From: Streptomyces echinoruber
GTDB taxonomy: Bacteria > Actinomycetota > Actinomycetes > Streptomycetales > Streptomycetaceae
Length of the DNA stretch: 64,000 nt
Assembly (NCBI RefSeq): GCF_014651135.1
Contig: NZ_BMWH01000030.1
Span: forward strand, 24,536-88,535
Direction of reading: 5' to 3'
The notes beneath the pieces were generated by a model, which searched no databases, was not told the origin of the DNA, and was given only the letters and a program-made list of their open reading frames with translations. The position numbers and the translations under genes were made by a program. Below are positions 41,098-50,085 of this stretch, piece after piece. Position 1 is the stretch's first letter. Each line of letters opens with the position of its first letter.

Positions 41098-42414
41098 ATG
41101 AGCGAACTGCCCTATCCCTACGAAGCACCCGCGTCGCAGGCATTGTTCGACCGCGCGGCGGCTGTCACGCCCGGCGGCGTGAACTCCCCGGTGCGCGCCT
41201 TCCGCGCCGTGGGCGGCACGCCGCGGTTCATGGTGTCCGGCAGCGGCGCGTACCTGACCGACGCCGACGGGCGCGAGTACGTCGACCTGGTCTGCTCCTG
41301 GGGCCCGATGATCCTCGGGCACGCCCACCCGGAGGTGACCGCCGCCGTGCGGGAGGCGGTCGCGCGCGGTACGTCCTTCGGCACGCCCGGCGAGGGCGAG
41401 GTCGCGCTCGCGGAGGAGATGGTGGCGCGGGTCGCGCCGCTGGAGCAGGTGCGGCTGGTGTCCAGCGGCACCGAGGCCACCATGTCCGCGATCCGGCTCG
41501 CCCGCGGGTTCACGCGGCGCACGAAGGTCGTGAAGTTCGCCGGCTGCTACCACGGCCACGTCGACTCCCTGCTCGCCTCGGCCGGCTCCGGTGTCGCCAC
41601 CTTCGCGCTGCCCGACACGCCGGGCGTCACCGGCGCCCAGGCCGGCGACACGATCGTGCTGCCGTACAACGACCTCGACGCCGTGCGCGCCGCCTTCGCC
41701 GCGCACCCCGGCGAGATCGCCTGCGTGATCACCGAGGCGGCGCCCGGCAACATGGGCGTCGTGCCGCCGCTGCCCGGGTTCAACCAGGGGCTGAAGGACC
41801 TGTGCGCCGAGCACGGGGCGCTGTACATCTCCGACGAGGTCATGACCGGGTTCCGCACCAGCCGCGCCGGCTGGTTCGGCGTCGACGGCGTGGTGCCGGA
41901 CCTGATGACCTTCGGCAAGGTCATGGGCGGCGGCTTCCCGGCCGCGGCCTTCGGCGGGCGCGCCGACGTCATGGCGCACCTCGCGCCGGCCGGTCCCGTC
42001 TACCAGGCCGGCACCCTCTCCGGGAACCCGGTCGCCACCGCCGCGGGCCTCGCCCAGCTACGGCTCCTGGACGACGCGGCCTACGAGCGGATCGACGCGA
42101 CGTCGGCGCAGCTGCGCTCCCTGGTCTCCGAGGCGCTGACCAAGGAGGGTGTCGTCCACCAGGTGCAGAACGCCTCCAACATGTTCTCGGTGTTCTTCAC
42201 CGACCGGCCGGTGACCAACTACGACGAGGCCAGGGCGCAGGAGTCGTACCGCTTCACCGCGTTCTTCCACACGATGCTCGCGCACGGCGTCTACCTGCCG
42301 CCGTCCTCCTTCGAGGCGTGGTTCGTGTCCACCGCGCTCGACGAGCGCGCCCTGCAGAAGATCGCCGACGCCCTTCCGGCGGCGGCCCGCGCCGCGGCGG
42401 AGGCCACCGCATGA
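41098..42414 (+). CDS. hemL: Glutamate-1-semialdehyde 2,1-aminomutase
   Basis: A 438-residue PLP enzyme converting glutamate-1-semialdehyde to 5-aminolevulinate, the precursor used by HemB. ATG 41098 starts MSELPYPYEAPASQALFDRA. The core shows AVTPGGVNSPVRAF, SSGTEATMSAIRLARG, the PLP-ring aspartate in ISDEVMTGFR and the Schiff-base lysine K274 in LMTFGKVMGGGFPAAAF. Length is normal. The next gene (histidine phosphatase) overlaps by ATGA, so they are co-expressed. Confidence 0.96.
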   Translation: MSELPYPYEAPASQALFDRAAAVTPGGVNSPVRAFRAVGGTPRFMVSGSGAYLTDADGREYVDLVCSWGPMILGHAHPEVTAAVREAVARGTSFGTPGEGEVALAEEMVARVAPLEQVRLVSSGTEATMSAIRLARGFTRRTKVVKFAGCYHGHVDSLLASAGSGVATFALPDTPGVTGAQAGDTIVLPYNDLDAVRAAFAAHPGEIACVITEAAPGNMGVVPPLPGFNQGLKDLCAEHGALYISDEVMTGFRTSRAGWFGVDGVVPDLMTFGKVMGGGFPAAAFGGRADVMAHLAPAGPVYQAGTLSGNPVATAAGLAQLRLLDDAAYERIDATSAQLRSLVSEALTKEGVVHQVQNASNMFSVFFTDRPVTNYDEARAQESYRFTAFFHTMLAHGVYLPPSSFEAWFVSTALDERALQKIADALPAAARAAAEATA

Positions 42415-43214
42415 CCACTGAGAACGTCTCGAACGTCGAGAACGTCGAGAACGTCGAAGGCGCCGAGAACGTCGAAGGCGCCGAGAACACCGAGAAAGCC
42501 GGGAGCGCCGGGAACACCGGGGACACCCGGAGCGACATCACCGTCGTCCACCTGATGCGGCACGGCGAGGTGGAGAACCCCGAGGGCGTCCTGTACGGCC
42601 GGCTGCCCGGCTACCACCTCTCCGAGCTGGGCCGGCGGATGGCGGAGCGGGTCGCCGAGCACCTCTCCTCCCGGGACATCACCCACGTCGCGGCCTCCCC
42701 GCTGGAGCGGGCGCAGGAGACGGCCGCGCCGATCGCCAAGGTGCACGGGCTGGACGTCGGCACCGACGAGCGGTTGATAGAGGCGGAGAACATCTTCCAG
42801 GGCCGCACCTTCGGCGTCGGCGACGGTGCCCTGCGCCGGCCGGCGAACTGGAGGTACCTGGTGAACCCGTTCCGCCCGTCGTGGGGCGAGCCGTACGTCG
42901 ACCAGGTGGTGCGCATGATGGGCGCGCTGCACGCGGCGAAGGACGCGGCGCGCGGGCACGAGGCGGTGCTGGTCAGCCACCAGCTGCCGATCTGGATCGT
43001 GCGCTCCTACGTGGAGCGGCGGCGGCTGTGGCACGACCCGCGCAAGCGGCAGTGCACGCTCGCCTCGCTGACGACGTTCACCTTCCGCGGCGACCGGATC
43101 GTCTCCGTCGGCTACACCGAGCCCGCCCGGGACCTGGTCCCGGCCCACCTCCTGCCGGGCGCCAAGCCGGTGCGGGGGCGGGGACCCGGGCAGGGCAAGG
43201 CGTACGGCGCGTAG
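42411..43214 (+). CDS. Histidine phosphatase family (phosphoglycerate mutase-like) protein
   Basis: A 267-residue protein from ATG 42411, overlapping hemL by four bases. The catalytic RHG (R50-H51-G52 in LMRHGEVENP) and second histidine H190 (VSHQLP) are present, with TERLI-like ERLIEAENIFQGRTF. The first 45 residues are a Glu/Asn/Val repeat (NVENVENVEGAENVEGAEN) derived from 9-bp DNA repeats and not conserved. Substrate is unknown. Its position between hemL and the cytochrome c operon is typical of Streptomyces. Confidence 0.88.
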   Translation: MTTENVSNVENVENVEGAENVEGAENTEKAGSAGNTGDTRSDITVVHLMRHGEVENPEGVLYGRLPGYHLSELGRRMAERVAEHLSSRDITHVAASPLERAQETAAPIAKVHGLDVGTDERLIEAENIFQGRTFGVGDGALRRPANWRYLVNPFRPSWGEPYVDQVVRMMGALHAAKDAARGHEAVLVSHQLPIWIVRSYVERRRLWHDPRKRQCTLASLTTFTFRGDRIVSVGYTEPARDLVPAHLLPGAKPVRGRGPGQGKAYGA

Positions 43215-43345
43215 GGCGGCGTACGGCGCGTAGGACGGGTGGCATCCAGGGCGCGTCGCTGACCGCGGTGCCTCGCTGTCCGCAGTGCGCCGGCATCCGG
43301 GGTGCGCCGGCATCCGCGGTGCGCCGCCGCCCACGGTCCACGGTG
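43199..43345 (+). repeat. Short repeats over and after the histidine phosphatase stop codon
   Basis: GCGTACGGCGCGTAG, which contains the stop codon, is repeated at once (43199-43232). Units of GCATCCGCGGTGCGCCG type follow at about 43288-43345. Confidence 0.7.
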
Positions 43346-43456
43346 CGTAGGAAGGAGCGGACGCTCCGTGGCCGGAAGTGATCGGTCCGGATTGTCTGTG
43401 ACGCACCTGTTGCATTTGTTGCCGAACATCTGACCAGCGGCGGAACCTTCGTGATC

Positions 43457-43494
43457 GTCACGTCCTCTGAGTGGGTGACACCAGAGGACGTGAC
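43457..43494. promoter_or_regulatory. Inverted repeat with 13-bp perfect arms in the leader of the deacetylase gene
   Basis: Left arm GTCACGTCCTCTG (43457-43469), right arm at 43482-43494, 12-nt spacer. It ends 14 bp before the ATG at 43509 and just before the CGGGGA ribosome binding site. It could be an operator or an RNA hairpin controlling translation; it could also help terminate upstream transcription. Confidence 0.5.
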
Positions 43495-43508
43495 GAAACG
43501 GGGACCCC

Positions 43509-44858
43509 ATGCGCGCACACTCCCGGACCTTCCCTATATCCGGATCCGGAGCCGGAGCCGGATCCCTGTCCGGCATCTCCCGCCGGGGCATGCTCGGCCT
43601 CGGCGCGGGCGCCGCGGCCGCCGTCGGACTGGCGGGCTGCGGCACCCTCACGTCGTCGCCGGACGGCCGCCGCCCCGCCCGCGCCGGCGGCGCCCGGGAC
43701 GGGCGCGACGGCAGCGCGCACCCCGCCCGCCCCCTCGGGGACGGCTCGACCTCCTTCACCGGCAGGCAGCCCCGGCAGCCCGAGCGGCCCCGGCCGCTGG
43801 AGCCCGGCGAGACCCCGCCGCAGTTCGTCGTCTTCTCCTGGGACGGGGCCGGCGAGGTCGGCAACGGTCTCTTCCCGCGCTTCCTGGACCTGGCCAAGGA
43901 GCACGACGCGCACATGACCTTCTTCCTCTCCGGCCTCTACCTGCTGCCGGAGTCGAAGAAGCGCCTCTACGACCCGCCGAACAACCCGCGCGGCGCTTCC
44001 GCCATCGGCTACCTCTCCGACGAGCACATCAAGGCCACCCTCGCCAACGTCCGCCGCGCCTGGCTGGAGGGCCACGAGATCGGCACCCACTTCAACGGCC
44101 ACTTCTGCGGCGAGGGCCCCGGCTCGGTCAAGCACTGGACGCCCCAGCAGTGGCGCAGCGAGATCGAGCAGGCCAAGTCGTTCGTCAAGCGGTGGAAGAC
44201 CAACACCGGCTGGCACCACCTGCCCGCCCTGCCCTTCGACTACGACAAGGAGCTCGTCGGCGGCCGCACCCCCTGCCTGCTCGGCCAGGACAACCTGCTG
44301 CCCACCGCCCGCGCCCTCGGCTGGCGCTACGACGCCTCCTCGCCCGGCGGCCGCCAGGTCTGGCCGGTCAAGAAGCAGGGCCTGTGGGACCTGCCGCTGC
44401 AGCAGATCCCCTTCCCCGGCCACTCCTTCGAGGTGCTGTCGATGGACTACAACATGCTCGCCAACCAGTCCCTCAACACCACCAAGGCACCGGCGTACAA
44501 CTACCCGGGCTGGCGGCGGCAGGCGGCGCAGGCCTACATCCAGGGCTTTAAGCGGGCCTACGAGACCAACCGCGCGCCCCTCTTCATCGGCAACCACTTC
44601 GAGGAGTGGAACGGCGGCATCTACATGGACGCCGTCGAGGAGGCCCTGAAGCACATCGCGCGGGAGAAGGAGAAGGGCGCCGACGTGCGCCTGGTCTCCT
44701 TCCGCCAGTTCGTCGACTGGCTGGACGTGCAGAAGCCGGAGATCCTCGGCAAGCTGCGTACCCTCGACGTCGGGCAGCGGCCGGCCGGCGGCTGGAAGGA
44801 GTTCCTTGAGAACGGCACCGCCGCGACCGGCGGAAAGGGGGCCGCGAACGCCGCCTGA
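43509..44858 (+). CDS. Tat-exported lipoprotein, polysaccharide deacetylase-like
   Basis: A 449-residue surface protein from ATG 43509. A twin-arginine signal with SRRGMLGLGAGAAAAVGLAG leads to the lipobox cysteine C44, so it should be Tat-exported and lipid-anchored. After a disordered linker the catalytic-like domain begins QFVVFSWDGAGE (D112) and includes AHMTFFLSGLYLLP, EGHEIGTHFNGHFCG (the H-x-x-x-H metal pair region) and IGNHFEEWNGGIYM. These fit carbohydrate esterase 4-type fold. Substrate is unknown, probably cell-wall or surface glycan. It precedes the thioredoxin-like gene of the cytochrome c maturation operon. Confidence 0.8.
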   Translation: MRAHSRTFPISGSGAGAGSLSGISRRGMLGLGAGAAAAVGLAGCGTLTSSPDGRRPARAGGARDGRDGSAHPARPLGDGSTSFTGRQPRQPERPRPLEPGETPPQFVVFSWDGAGEVGNGLFPRFLDLAKEHDAHMTFFLSGLYLLPESKKRLYDPPNNPRGASAIGYLSDEHIKATLANVRRAWLEGHEIGTHFNGHFCGEGPGSVKHWTPQQWRSEIEQAKSFVKRWKTNTGWHHLPALPFDYDKELVGGRTPCLLGQDNLLPTARALGWRYDASSPGGRQVWPVKKQGLWDLPLQQIPFPGHSFEVLSMDYNMLANQSLNTTKAPAYNYPGWRRQAAQAYIQGFKRAYETNRAPLFIGNHFEEWNGGIYMDAVEEALKHIAREKEKGADVRLVSFRQFVDWLDVQKPEILGKLRTLDVGQRPAGGWKEFLENGTAATGGKGAANAA

Positions 44859-44924
44859 CGTGCGGTTTCCCACCCGGCAGGGGGGTGCGAAAGATCCCCG
44901 GAACGGACATGCGAAACTTTTCAC

Positions 44925-45569
44925 ATGAGTGCCGCCAGCCGCGCCCCCCGGGGCTCGAACCGCGCCCGCCGCCCGCCGCACGCCCGCCGCCGCGCCGCCG
45001 TCCTGCTCCTCGCCGGGACGGCCCTGCTCGCGTCGGCGCTGACCGCCTGCGGCTCCGGCGGCACCTCCGGCGGCTCCGGCAACACCAACTTCATCACCGG
45101 CTCCGACGGCATCGACACCGTCAAGAAGGCCGACCGCAAACCCGCCCCCGACCTGTCCGGCAAGACCGTTGACGGCAAGCGGCTCGACACCGCCGACTAC
45201 CGGGGCAAGGTCGTCGTCCTCAACGTCTGGGGCTCCTGGTGCGCCCCCTGCCGCGCCGAGGCGCCCAACCTCGTCAAGGTCGCCAAGGAGAACGCGGACA
45301 AGGGCGTGCAGTTCGTCGGCATCAACACCCGCGACACCAGCACCGGCCCGGCCCTCGCCTTCGAGAAGCGCTACGGCGTGCCCTACCCGAGCCTGTACGA
45401 CCCGACCGGCCGGCTCATGCTCCGCTTCAAGAAGGGCACCCTCAACCCGCAGCTCATCCCCTCCACGATCGTCGTCGACCGGGACGGGAAGATCGCCGCG
45501 CGCGCCCTGCAGCCGCTGACCGAGGAGAAGCTGCGCACGATGCTCGACCCGGTCGTCGCGGAGAAGTGA
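44925..45569 (+). CDS. resA: ResA/TlpA-type thioredoxin lipoprotein
   Basis: A 214-residue thiol-disulphide oxidoreductase from ATG 44925. Lipobox SALTAC gives lipidated C42. The thioredoxin fold carries the active site WGSWCAPCRAE (C106, C109) and the cis-Pro region LIPSTIVVD. It reduces apocytochrome c haem-binding cysteines outside the membrane, using electrons from CcdA, whose gene follows with a GTGA overlap. First gene of the resA-ccdA-resB-ccsB operon. Confidence 0.93.
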   Translation: MSAASRAPRGSNRARRPPHARRRAAVLLLAGTALLASALTACGSGGTSGGSGNTNFITGSDGIDTVKKADRKPAPDLSGKTVDGKRLDTADYRGKVVVLNVWGSWCAPCRAEAPNLVKVAKENADKGVQFVGINTRDTSTGPALAFEKRYGVPYPSLYDPTGRLMLRFKKGTLNPQLIPSTIVVDRDGKIAARALQPLTEEKLRTMLDPVVAEK

Positions 45570-46336
45570 CCGCCGTGCTCCTGGCCGCAGTCACCGACCC
45601 CAACCGCACGGTGCTCAACGGCGCGCTGCTGCTGGCGCTGCCCGTCGCCGTGCTCGGCGGGCTGGTCTCCTTCTTCTCGCCCTGCGTCCTGCCCCTCGTC
45701 CCCGGCTACCTGTCGTACGTCACCGGAGTCACCGGCACCGACCTCGCCGAGACCCGGCGCGGCCGCATGACGCTCGGCGCCTCCCTGTTCGTGCTCGGCT
45801 TCACCGCCGTGTTCGTCTCCGGCGGCGCGCTGTTCGGCTACTTCGGGCAGACGCTGCAGGAGTACAAGGGGCCCCTGACCAAGGTGCTGGGCGTGCTCAT
45901 GATCGCCATGGGCGTCTTCTTCATGGGGCTGATGCCCTGGCTCACCCAGCGCGAGTTCCGCTTCCACAAACGGCCGGCCACCGGTCTTATGGGCGCCCCG
46001 GTCCTCGGAGCGCTGTTCGGGATCGGCTGGACCCCGTGCATCGGACCGACCCTCGCGTCCGTGCAGTGGCTCTCCTTCAACCAGGGCAGCGCCGGGCGGG
46101 GAGCCCTGCTGACCGTCGCGTACTGCGCCGGCCTCGGCATACCGTTCGTGCTGACCGCGATCGCCTTCCGCAAGGCGCTGGGCGCCTTCGACTGGGTCAA
46201 GCGGCACTATGTGTGGGTGCTGCGCATCGGCGGCACGATGATGATCGCGACCGGCGTGCTGCTGCTGACCGGCGCCTGGGACCGGCTGGTGCAGGAGATG
46301 CAGACCTGGTCCGACGGCTTCACTGTGGGGATCTGA
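45566..46336 (+). CDS. ccdA: CcdA thiol-disulphide electron carrier (cytochrome c biogenesis)
   Basis: A 256-residue integral membrane protein with six predicted helices. GTG 45566 overlaps resA by GTGA; GTG 45575 is an alternative. The two redox cysteines lie in VSFFSPCVLPLVPGYLSYVT and FGIGWTPCIGPTLAS. It passes reducing equivalents from cytoplasmic thioredoxin to ResA. Length matches the short CcdA type without a DsbD thioredoxin domain. resB follows 3 bp after the stop. Confidence 0.94.
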   Translation: MTAVLLAAVTDPNRTVLNGALLLALPVAVLGGLVSFFSPCVLPLVPGYLSYVTGVTGTDLAETRRGRMTLGASLFVLGFTAVFVSGGALFGYFGQTLQEYKGPLTKVLGVLMIAMGVFFMGLMPWLTQREFRFHKRPATGLMGAPVLGALFGIGWTPCIGPTLASVQWLSFNQGSAGRGALLTVAYCAGLGIPFVLTAIAFRKALGAFDWVKRHYVWVLRIGGTMMIATGVLLLTGAWDRLVQEMQTWSDGFTVGI

Positions 46337-46339
46337 GCG

Positions 46340-48268
46340 ATGAGCGAGACCACCGCCAACGACAAGGCCGCGACCGCCGGCGACACGGACACCACCGCCG
46401 ACGACAAGGCCACGACCGGCGGCGACAGGGCCACGACCGTCGGCGACAGGGCCGCGACCGCCGGCGACGAGGCCGCGACCGCCGGCGCCGCGGACATCGC
46501 CGGCGGCGAGCAGGACCTGGGCGCCGCCGGCTCGCAACTGTCCACCGCCCCGCGCGAGACGGCCGTCCCCGGCTCCTTCGGCGGCACCCGCGCCCCCGGC
46601 GTCACCGGCCGGCTCGCCTGGCTCGGCCGCGAGGTGTTCGGCTGGTGCCGCTGGTTCTGGCGGCAGCTCACCTCCATGCGCATCGCGCTGCTGCTGCTGT
46701 TCCTGCTCTCCCTCGGCGCGGTGCCCGGCTCCCTCATCCCGCAGACCGGCACCGACGCGATGAAGGTGCAGGAGTTCCAGCGGACGCACCCCACGCTCGG
46801 GCAGGTCTACGACAAGCTGGGGCTGTTCCACGTCTACAGCTCGGTGTGGTTCTCCGCGATCTACATCCTGCTGTTCGTCTCCCTCATCGGCTGCATCGTG
46901 CCGCGCACCTGGCAGTTCGCCGGCCAGCTCCGCGGCCGCCCGCCGGCCGCCCCCCGCCGCCTGACCCGGCTGCCCGCCTACACCACCTGGCGCACCGCCG
47001 CCGACCCCGAGCAGGTCCGGCAGGCCGCGCTGGGCATCCTGCGGCAGCGCCGCTTCCGCGCCCACGTCGCCGGGGACGCCGTCGCCGCCGAGAAGGGCTA
47101 CCTGCGCGAGGCCGGCAACCTCGTCTTCCACCTCGCCCTCATCGTCCTGCTGGTCGCCTTCGCCTGGGGCCAGCTCTACAAGACGGAGGGCGACAAGCTG
47201 GTCGTCGAGGGCGACGGCTTCTCCAACACGCTCCTGCAGTACGACGACTTCAAGTCGGGCAGCCTCTTCGACGACGACCACCTGGTGCCGTTCAGCTTCA
47301 ACCTGAAGAAGTTCACCGCCACCTACGAGCGCACCGGCCCCAACAAGGGCACCCCGCGCACCTTCCGGGCGGACCTCACCTACAGCGTCGGCGCCGACGG
47401 CAAGGAGAAGCGGACCGCCGTCGAGGTCAACGAGCCGCTGAAGATCGGCGACGCCCGGGTCTACCTGGTCAGCCACGGCTACGCCCCCACGGTCACCGTC
47501 CGCGACGGCAAGGGCCGCGTCGTCTACCACCAGGCCGTGCCGATGCTGCCCATCGACTCCAACGAGACCTCGCAGGGCGCGATCAAGGTCCTCGACGGCT
47601 ACACCAACCCGCAGGGCGAGCAGGAGCAGCTCGGCTTCGCCGCGTTCTTCGTGCCGACCTTCGCCGGTGCCGGCAAGGGCACGATGTTCTCCCAGTTCCC
47701 GGCGCTGGACCGCCCGGTGCTCGCGCTGACCGGCTACCACGGCGACCTGGGCGTGGACGCGGGCGTCCCGCAGAACGTCTACCAGCTCGACACCAGGAAG
47801 CTGAAGCAGTTCAAGGACGCCAAGGGCAGCATCGTCAAGGCACGGCTGCGGCCCGGCGAGACCATGAAACTGCCGAACGGCGCCGGCTCGATCACCTTCG
47901 ACAAGGAGATCAAGGAGTGGGCCGGCTTCCAGATCGTGCAGCAGCCCGGCACCGGCTGGGCGCTGACCGGCGCGGTCGTCGCGATCCTCGGCCTGGCCGG
48001 CTCCCTGTTCATCCAGCGCCGCCGCGTCTGGGTGCGGGCCGTGCCCGGCCCCGACGGCGTCACCGTCGTCGAGATGGCCGGCCTGGGCCGCAGCGAGTCC
48101 GCCCGGCTGCCGGCGGAGCTCGGCGACCTGGCCGCGCTGGTCCACGAACGGGCGCCCACGACGACCGCCGACCACGATCCCGACGCCGACCACGATCCCG
48201 ACGCCGACCCCGCCCAGGAGCCGGACGCCGCAACCTCCGTACCCGCCGAAGGGGCTGAGAAGAAGTGA
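46340..48268 (+). CDS. resB: ResB/CcsB-type cytochrome c biogenesis protein (haem handling, Ccs1)
   Basis: A 642-residue membrane protein from ATG 46340, partner of CcsA/ResC in System II haem delivery. Residues 1-50 are repeats of 6-7 residues (GDRATTV, GDRAATA, GDEAATA), coded by a DNA minisatellite and not part of the family. Four transmembrane segments (about 113-130, 170-190, 265-282 and 545-565) surround a large outside domain (about 285-540). The C-terminal 70 residues are cytoplasmic and acidic, ending with DHDPDADHDPDAD repeats. The stop overlaps ccsB. Confidence 0.92.
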   Translation: MSETTANDKAATAGDTDTTADDKATTGGDRATTVGDRAATAGDEAATAGAADIAGGEQDLGAAGSQLSTAPRETAVPGSFGGTRAPGVTGRLAWLGREVFGWCRWFWRQLTSMRIALLLLFLLSLGAVPGSLIPQTGTDAMKVQEFQRTHPTLGQVYDKLGLFHVYSSVWFSAIYILLFVSLIGCIVPRTWQFAGQLRGRPPAAPRRLTRLPAYTTWRTAADPEQVRQAALGILRQRRFRAHVAGDAVAAEKGYLREAGNLVFHLALIVLLVAFAWGQLYKTEGDKLVVEGDGFSNTLLQYDDFKSGSLFDDDHLVPFSFNLKKFTATYERTGPNKGTPRTFRADLTYSVGADGKEKRTAVEVNEPLKIGDARVYLVSHGYAPTVTVRDGKGRVVYHQAVPMLPIDSNETSQGAIKVLDGYTNPQGEQEQLGFAAFFVPTFAGAGKGTMFSQFPALDRPVLALTGYHGDLGVDAGVPQNVYQLDTRKLKQFKDAKGSIVKARLRPGETMKLPNGAGSITFDKEIKEWAGFQIVQQPGTGWALTGAVVAILGLAGSLFIQRRRVWVRAVPGPDGVTVVEMAGLGRSESARLPAELGDLAALVHERAPTTTADHDPDADHDPDADPAQEPDAATSVPAEGAEKK

Positions 48269-49365
48269 CTCTCGCCGCCGCAACCGAGCTCGCCACGGCG
48301 ACCAACGAACACCTCGCGAACATCAGCAACGTGCTGATCTACTCCGCGATGGCCGTCTACACCCTGGCCTTCTTCGCGTACATCGCCGAATGGCTCTTCG
48401 GCAGCCGCAGCAAGGTGGCCCGCACCGCCGCCGCGCTGACCGCGCCGGCCGCCGCGAAGGCCAAGGCGCCCTCGGTCACCGTCCGCAAGGGCGGCGGCAC
48501 CACGGTCCTGGAGCGGCCCGAGGTCGTCGTGCGCTCCGCGGCCGGCGCCCGGGACGTGCCGGACGGGCCCGGCGCGCACGGCGGCGACGAACAGGGCGAC
48601 CTCTACGGCCGCATCGCGGTGTCGCTGACCGTGCTGGCCTTCCTGATCGAGCTGGGCGGCGTGCTCGCCCGCGCGGCCTCCGTGCAGCGGGCGCCGTGGG
48701 GCAACATGTACGAGTTCAACATCACGTTCTCCACGGTCGCCGTCGGCGTGTACCTCACGCTGCTCGCCCTGGGGAAGAACGTGCGCTGGCTCGGCCTGTT
48801 CCTCGCCACCACGGTCCTGCTCGACCTCGGCCTGGCGGTGACCGTCCTGTACACGGCGAGCGACCAGCTCGTGCCGGCCCTGCACTCGTACTGGCTGTAC
48901 ATCCACGTCTCCACGGCGATCGTCTGCGGCGCCGTCTTCTACGTGGGCGCGGTCGGCACCCTGCTGTACCTCTTCAAGGACTCCTACGAGAACAAGCTGG
49001 CGAGCGGCGGCAAGCCCGGCACCTTCGCCACCTCCGTCCTGGAACGCCTGCCCGCCTCCGCCTCCCTGGACAAGTTCGCCTACCGCGTCAACGCGGCCGT
49101 CTTCCCCCTGTGGACCTTCACGATCATCGCCGGCGCCATCTGGGCCGAGTCCGCCTGGGGCCGCTACTGGGGCTGGGACCCCAAGGAGACCTGGTCCTTC
49201 ATCACCTGGGTCGCCTACGCCGGCTACCTGCACGCCCGCTCCACCGCCGGCTGGAAGGGCCGCAAGGCCGCCTACATCGCCCTGATCGCCTTCGGCTGCT
49301 GGCTGTTCAACTACTACGGCGTGAACATCTTCGTCAGCGGCAAGCACTCCTACGCGGGCGTCTGA
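48265..49365 (+). CDS. ccsB: System II cytochrome c synthase subunit with WWD motif
   Basis: A 366-residue membrane protein (ResC/CcsA type; named CcsB in many Streptomyces annotations) from GTG 48265, overlapping resB. Multiple transmembrane helices, conserved histidines (HSYWLYIHVSTAIVC) and the haem-binding WWD segment WGRYWGWDPKETWSFITW around 298-315. An Ala/Gly-rich cytoplasmic insert (about 50-110) separates the first helix from the core. It attaches haem to apocytochrome c with ResB. Its last 11 codons and stop are duplicated downstream. Confidence 0.94.
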   Translation: MTLAAATELATATNEHLANISNVLIYSAMAVYTLAFFAYIAEWLFGSRSKVARTAAALTAPAAAKAKAPSVTVRKGGGTTVLERPEVVVRSAAGARDVPDGPGAHGGDEQGDLYGRIAVSLTVLAFLIELGGVLARAASVQRAPWGNMYEFNITFSTVAVGVYLTLLALGKNVRWLGLFLATTVLLDLGLAVTVLYTASDQLVPALHSYWLYIHVSTAIVCGAVFYVGAVGTLLYLFKDSYENKLASGGKPGTFATSVLERLPASASLDKFAYRVNAAVFPLWTFTIIAGAIWAESAWGRYWGWDPKETWSFITWVAYAGYLHARSTAGWKGRKAAYIALIAFGCWLFNYYGVNIFVSGKHSYAGV

Positions 49366-49407
49366 CCGACCGCGGCAGGCACTCCTACGCGGGCGTCTGA
49401 CCGGCCG
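49338..49407 (+). repeat. 35-bp tandem duplication spanning the ccsB stop codon
   Basis: Bases 49338-49372 (starting CGGCAAGCACTCCTACGCGG) are repeated at 49373-49407 with two changes. The first copy contains the last codons and the TGA of ccsB. Confidence 0.9.
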
Positions 49408-49572
49408 TGGCAGGCATCCGGCCGCGGCGGGCATCCGACCGACGGGGCCGGGACGGCCGGGCGCGGCACCGCTGCCCGGGCGTCCCGGCCCCGGGCACGT
49501 CCGGGACGTCGGACGATGTCGGACGACGTCGGGCGATGTGCGCAACCCCCGCCGCGGCGGCAGGCTGGTGTC

Positions 49573-50085
49573 ATGACCGGTTCCGTCGAACCCGGCACCA
49601 GCCAGACGCACGGGGACACCCACATCCTGCACTTCCTGGTCCGGCTGCCCCGCCCCATGGAGGCGGTCTGGCCCCGGCTGTCCACACCGGACGGCCTGGC
49701 CGCCTGGTTCACGGAGGCGGACGTGCTCCAGCCGCGCCTGGGCGGCGTCGTCGCGCTGCGCGGCCTGGGCGCCGGGGAGGTCACCGCCTGGGACGTGGAC
49801 CGGATCGTCGAGTTCACCTTCGCGGACGCCGGGCGCCTGCGCTTCCACCTGGAGCGGGCCGAACGGGGCAGCGTCCTGCGCTTCACCCACGAGTTCCGGG
49901 GTGAGACGGAGTCCGAGCGGCGGTGGCGGGAGCGGTTCGAGCGGCTCGTGGCCACCTTCGACGCGGGCACCCCGGGCACGAGTACTCCAGGCACGAGTGC
50001 CCCGGACAGGAATGCCCCGGACAGGAATGCCCCGGACACGGGTGCCCGCGCACCGGACACGCCGCCGAACGGGTGGCTCACCTGA
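49573..50085 (+). CDS. SRPBCC / AHSA1-like small protein
   Basis: A 170-residue soluble protein from ATG 49573. The first 130 residues fit a START/SRPBCC helix-grip fold: HFLVRLPRPMEAVWPRLSTP, GLAAWFTEADVLQPRLGG, IVEFTFADAGRLRFHLERAE and the long C-terminal helix RRWRERFERLVATFD. The last 40 residues are a repetitive Thr/Pro/Asp/Asn tail (APDRNAPDRNAPD) from a DNA repeat. Ligand is unknown. The gene is convergent with, and directly abuts, the oxygenase gene. Confidence 0.8.
   Translation: MTGSVEPGTSQTHGDTHILHFLVRLPRPMEAVWPRLSTPDGLAAWFTEADVLQPRLGGVVALRGLGAGEVTAWDVDRIVEFTFADAGRLRFHLERAERGSVLRFTHEFRGETESERRWRERFERLVATFDAGTPGTSTPGTSAPDRNAPDRNAPDTGARAPDTPPNGWLT

Noticed and set aside
40571..41101. 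176-codon frame upstream of hemL
   Set aside because: Arg/Pro/His-rich shadow-like composition, no ribosome binding site, and it covers the expected promoter region of hemL.
45383..48283. 966-codon open frame antisense to ccdA-resB
   Set aside because: Antisense shadow; the plus-strand genes are well-known families with correct membrane topology.
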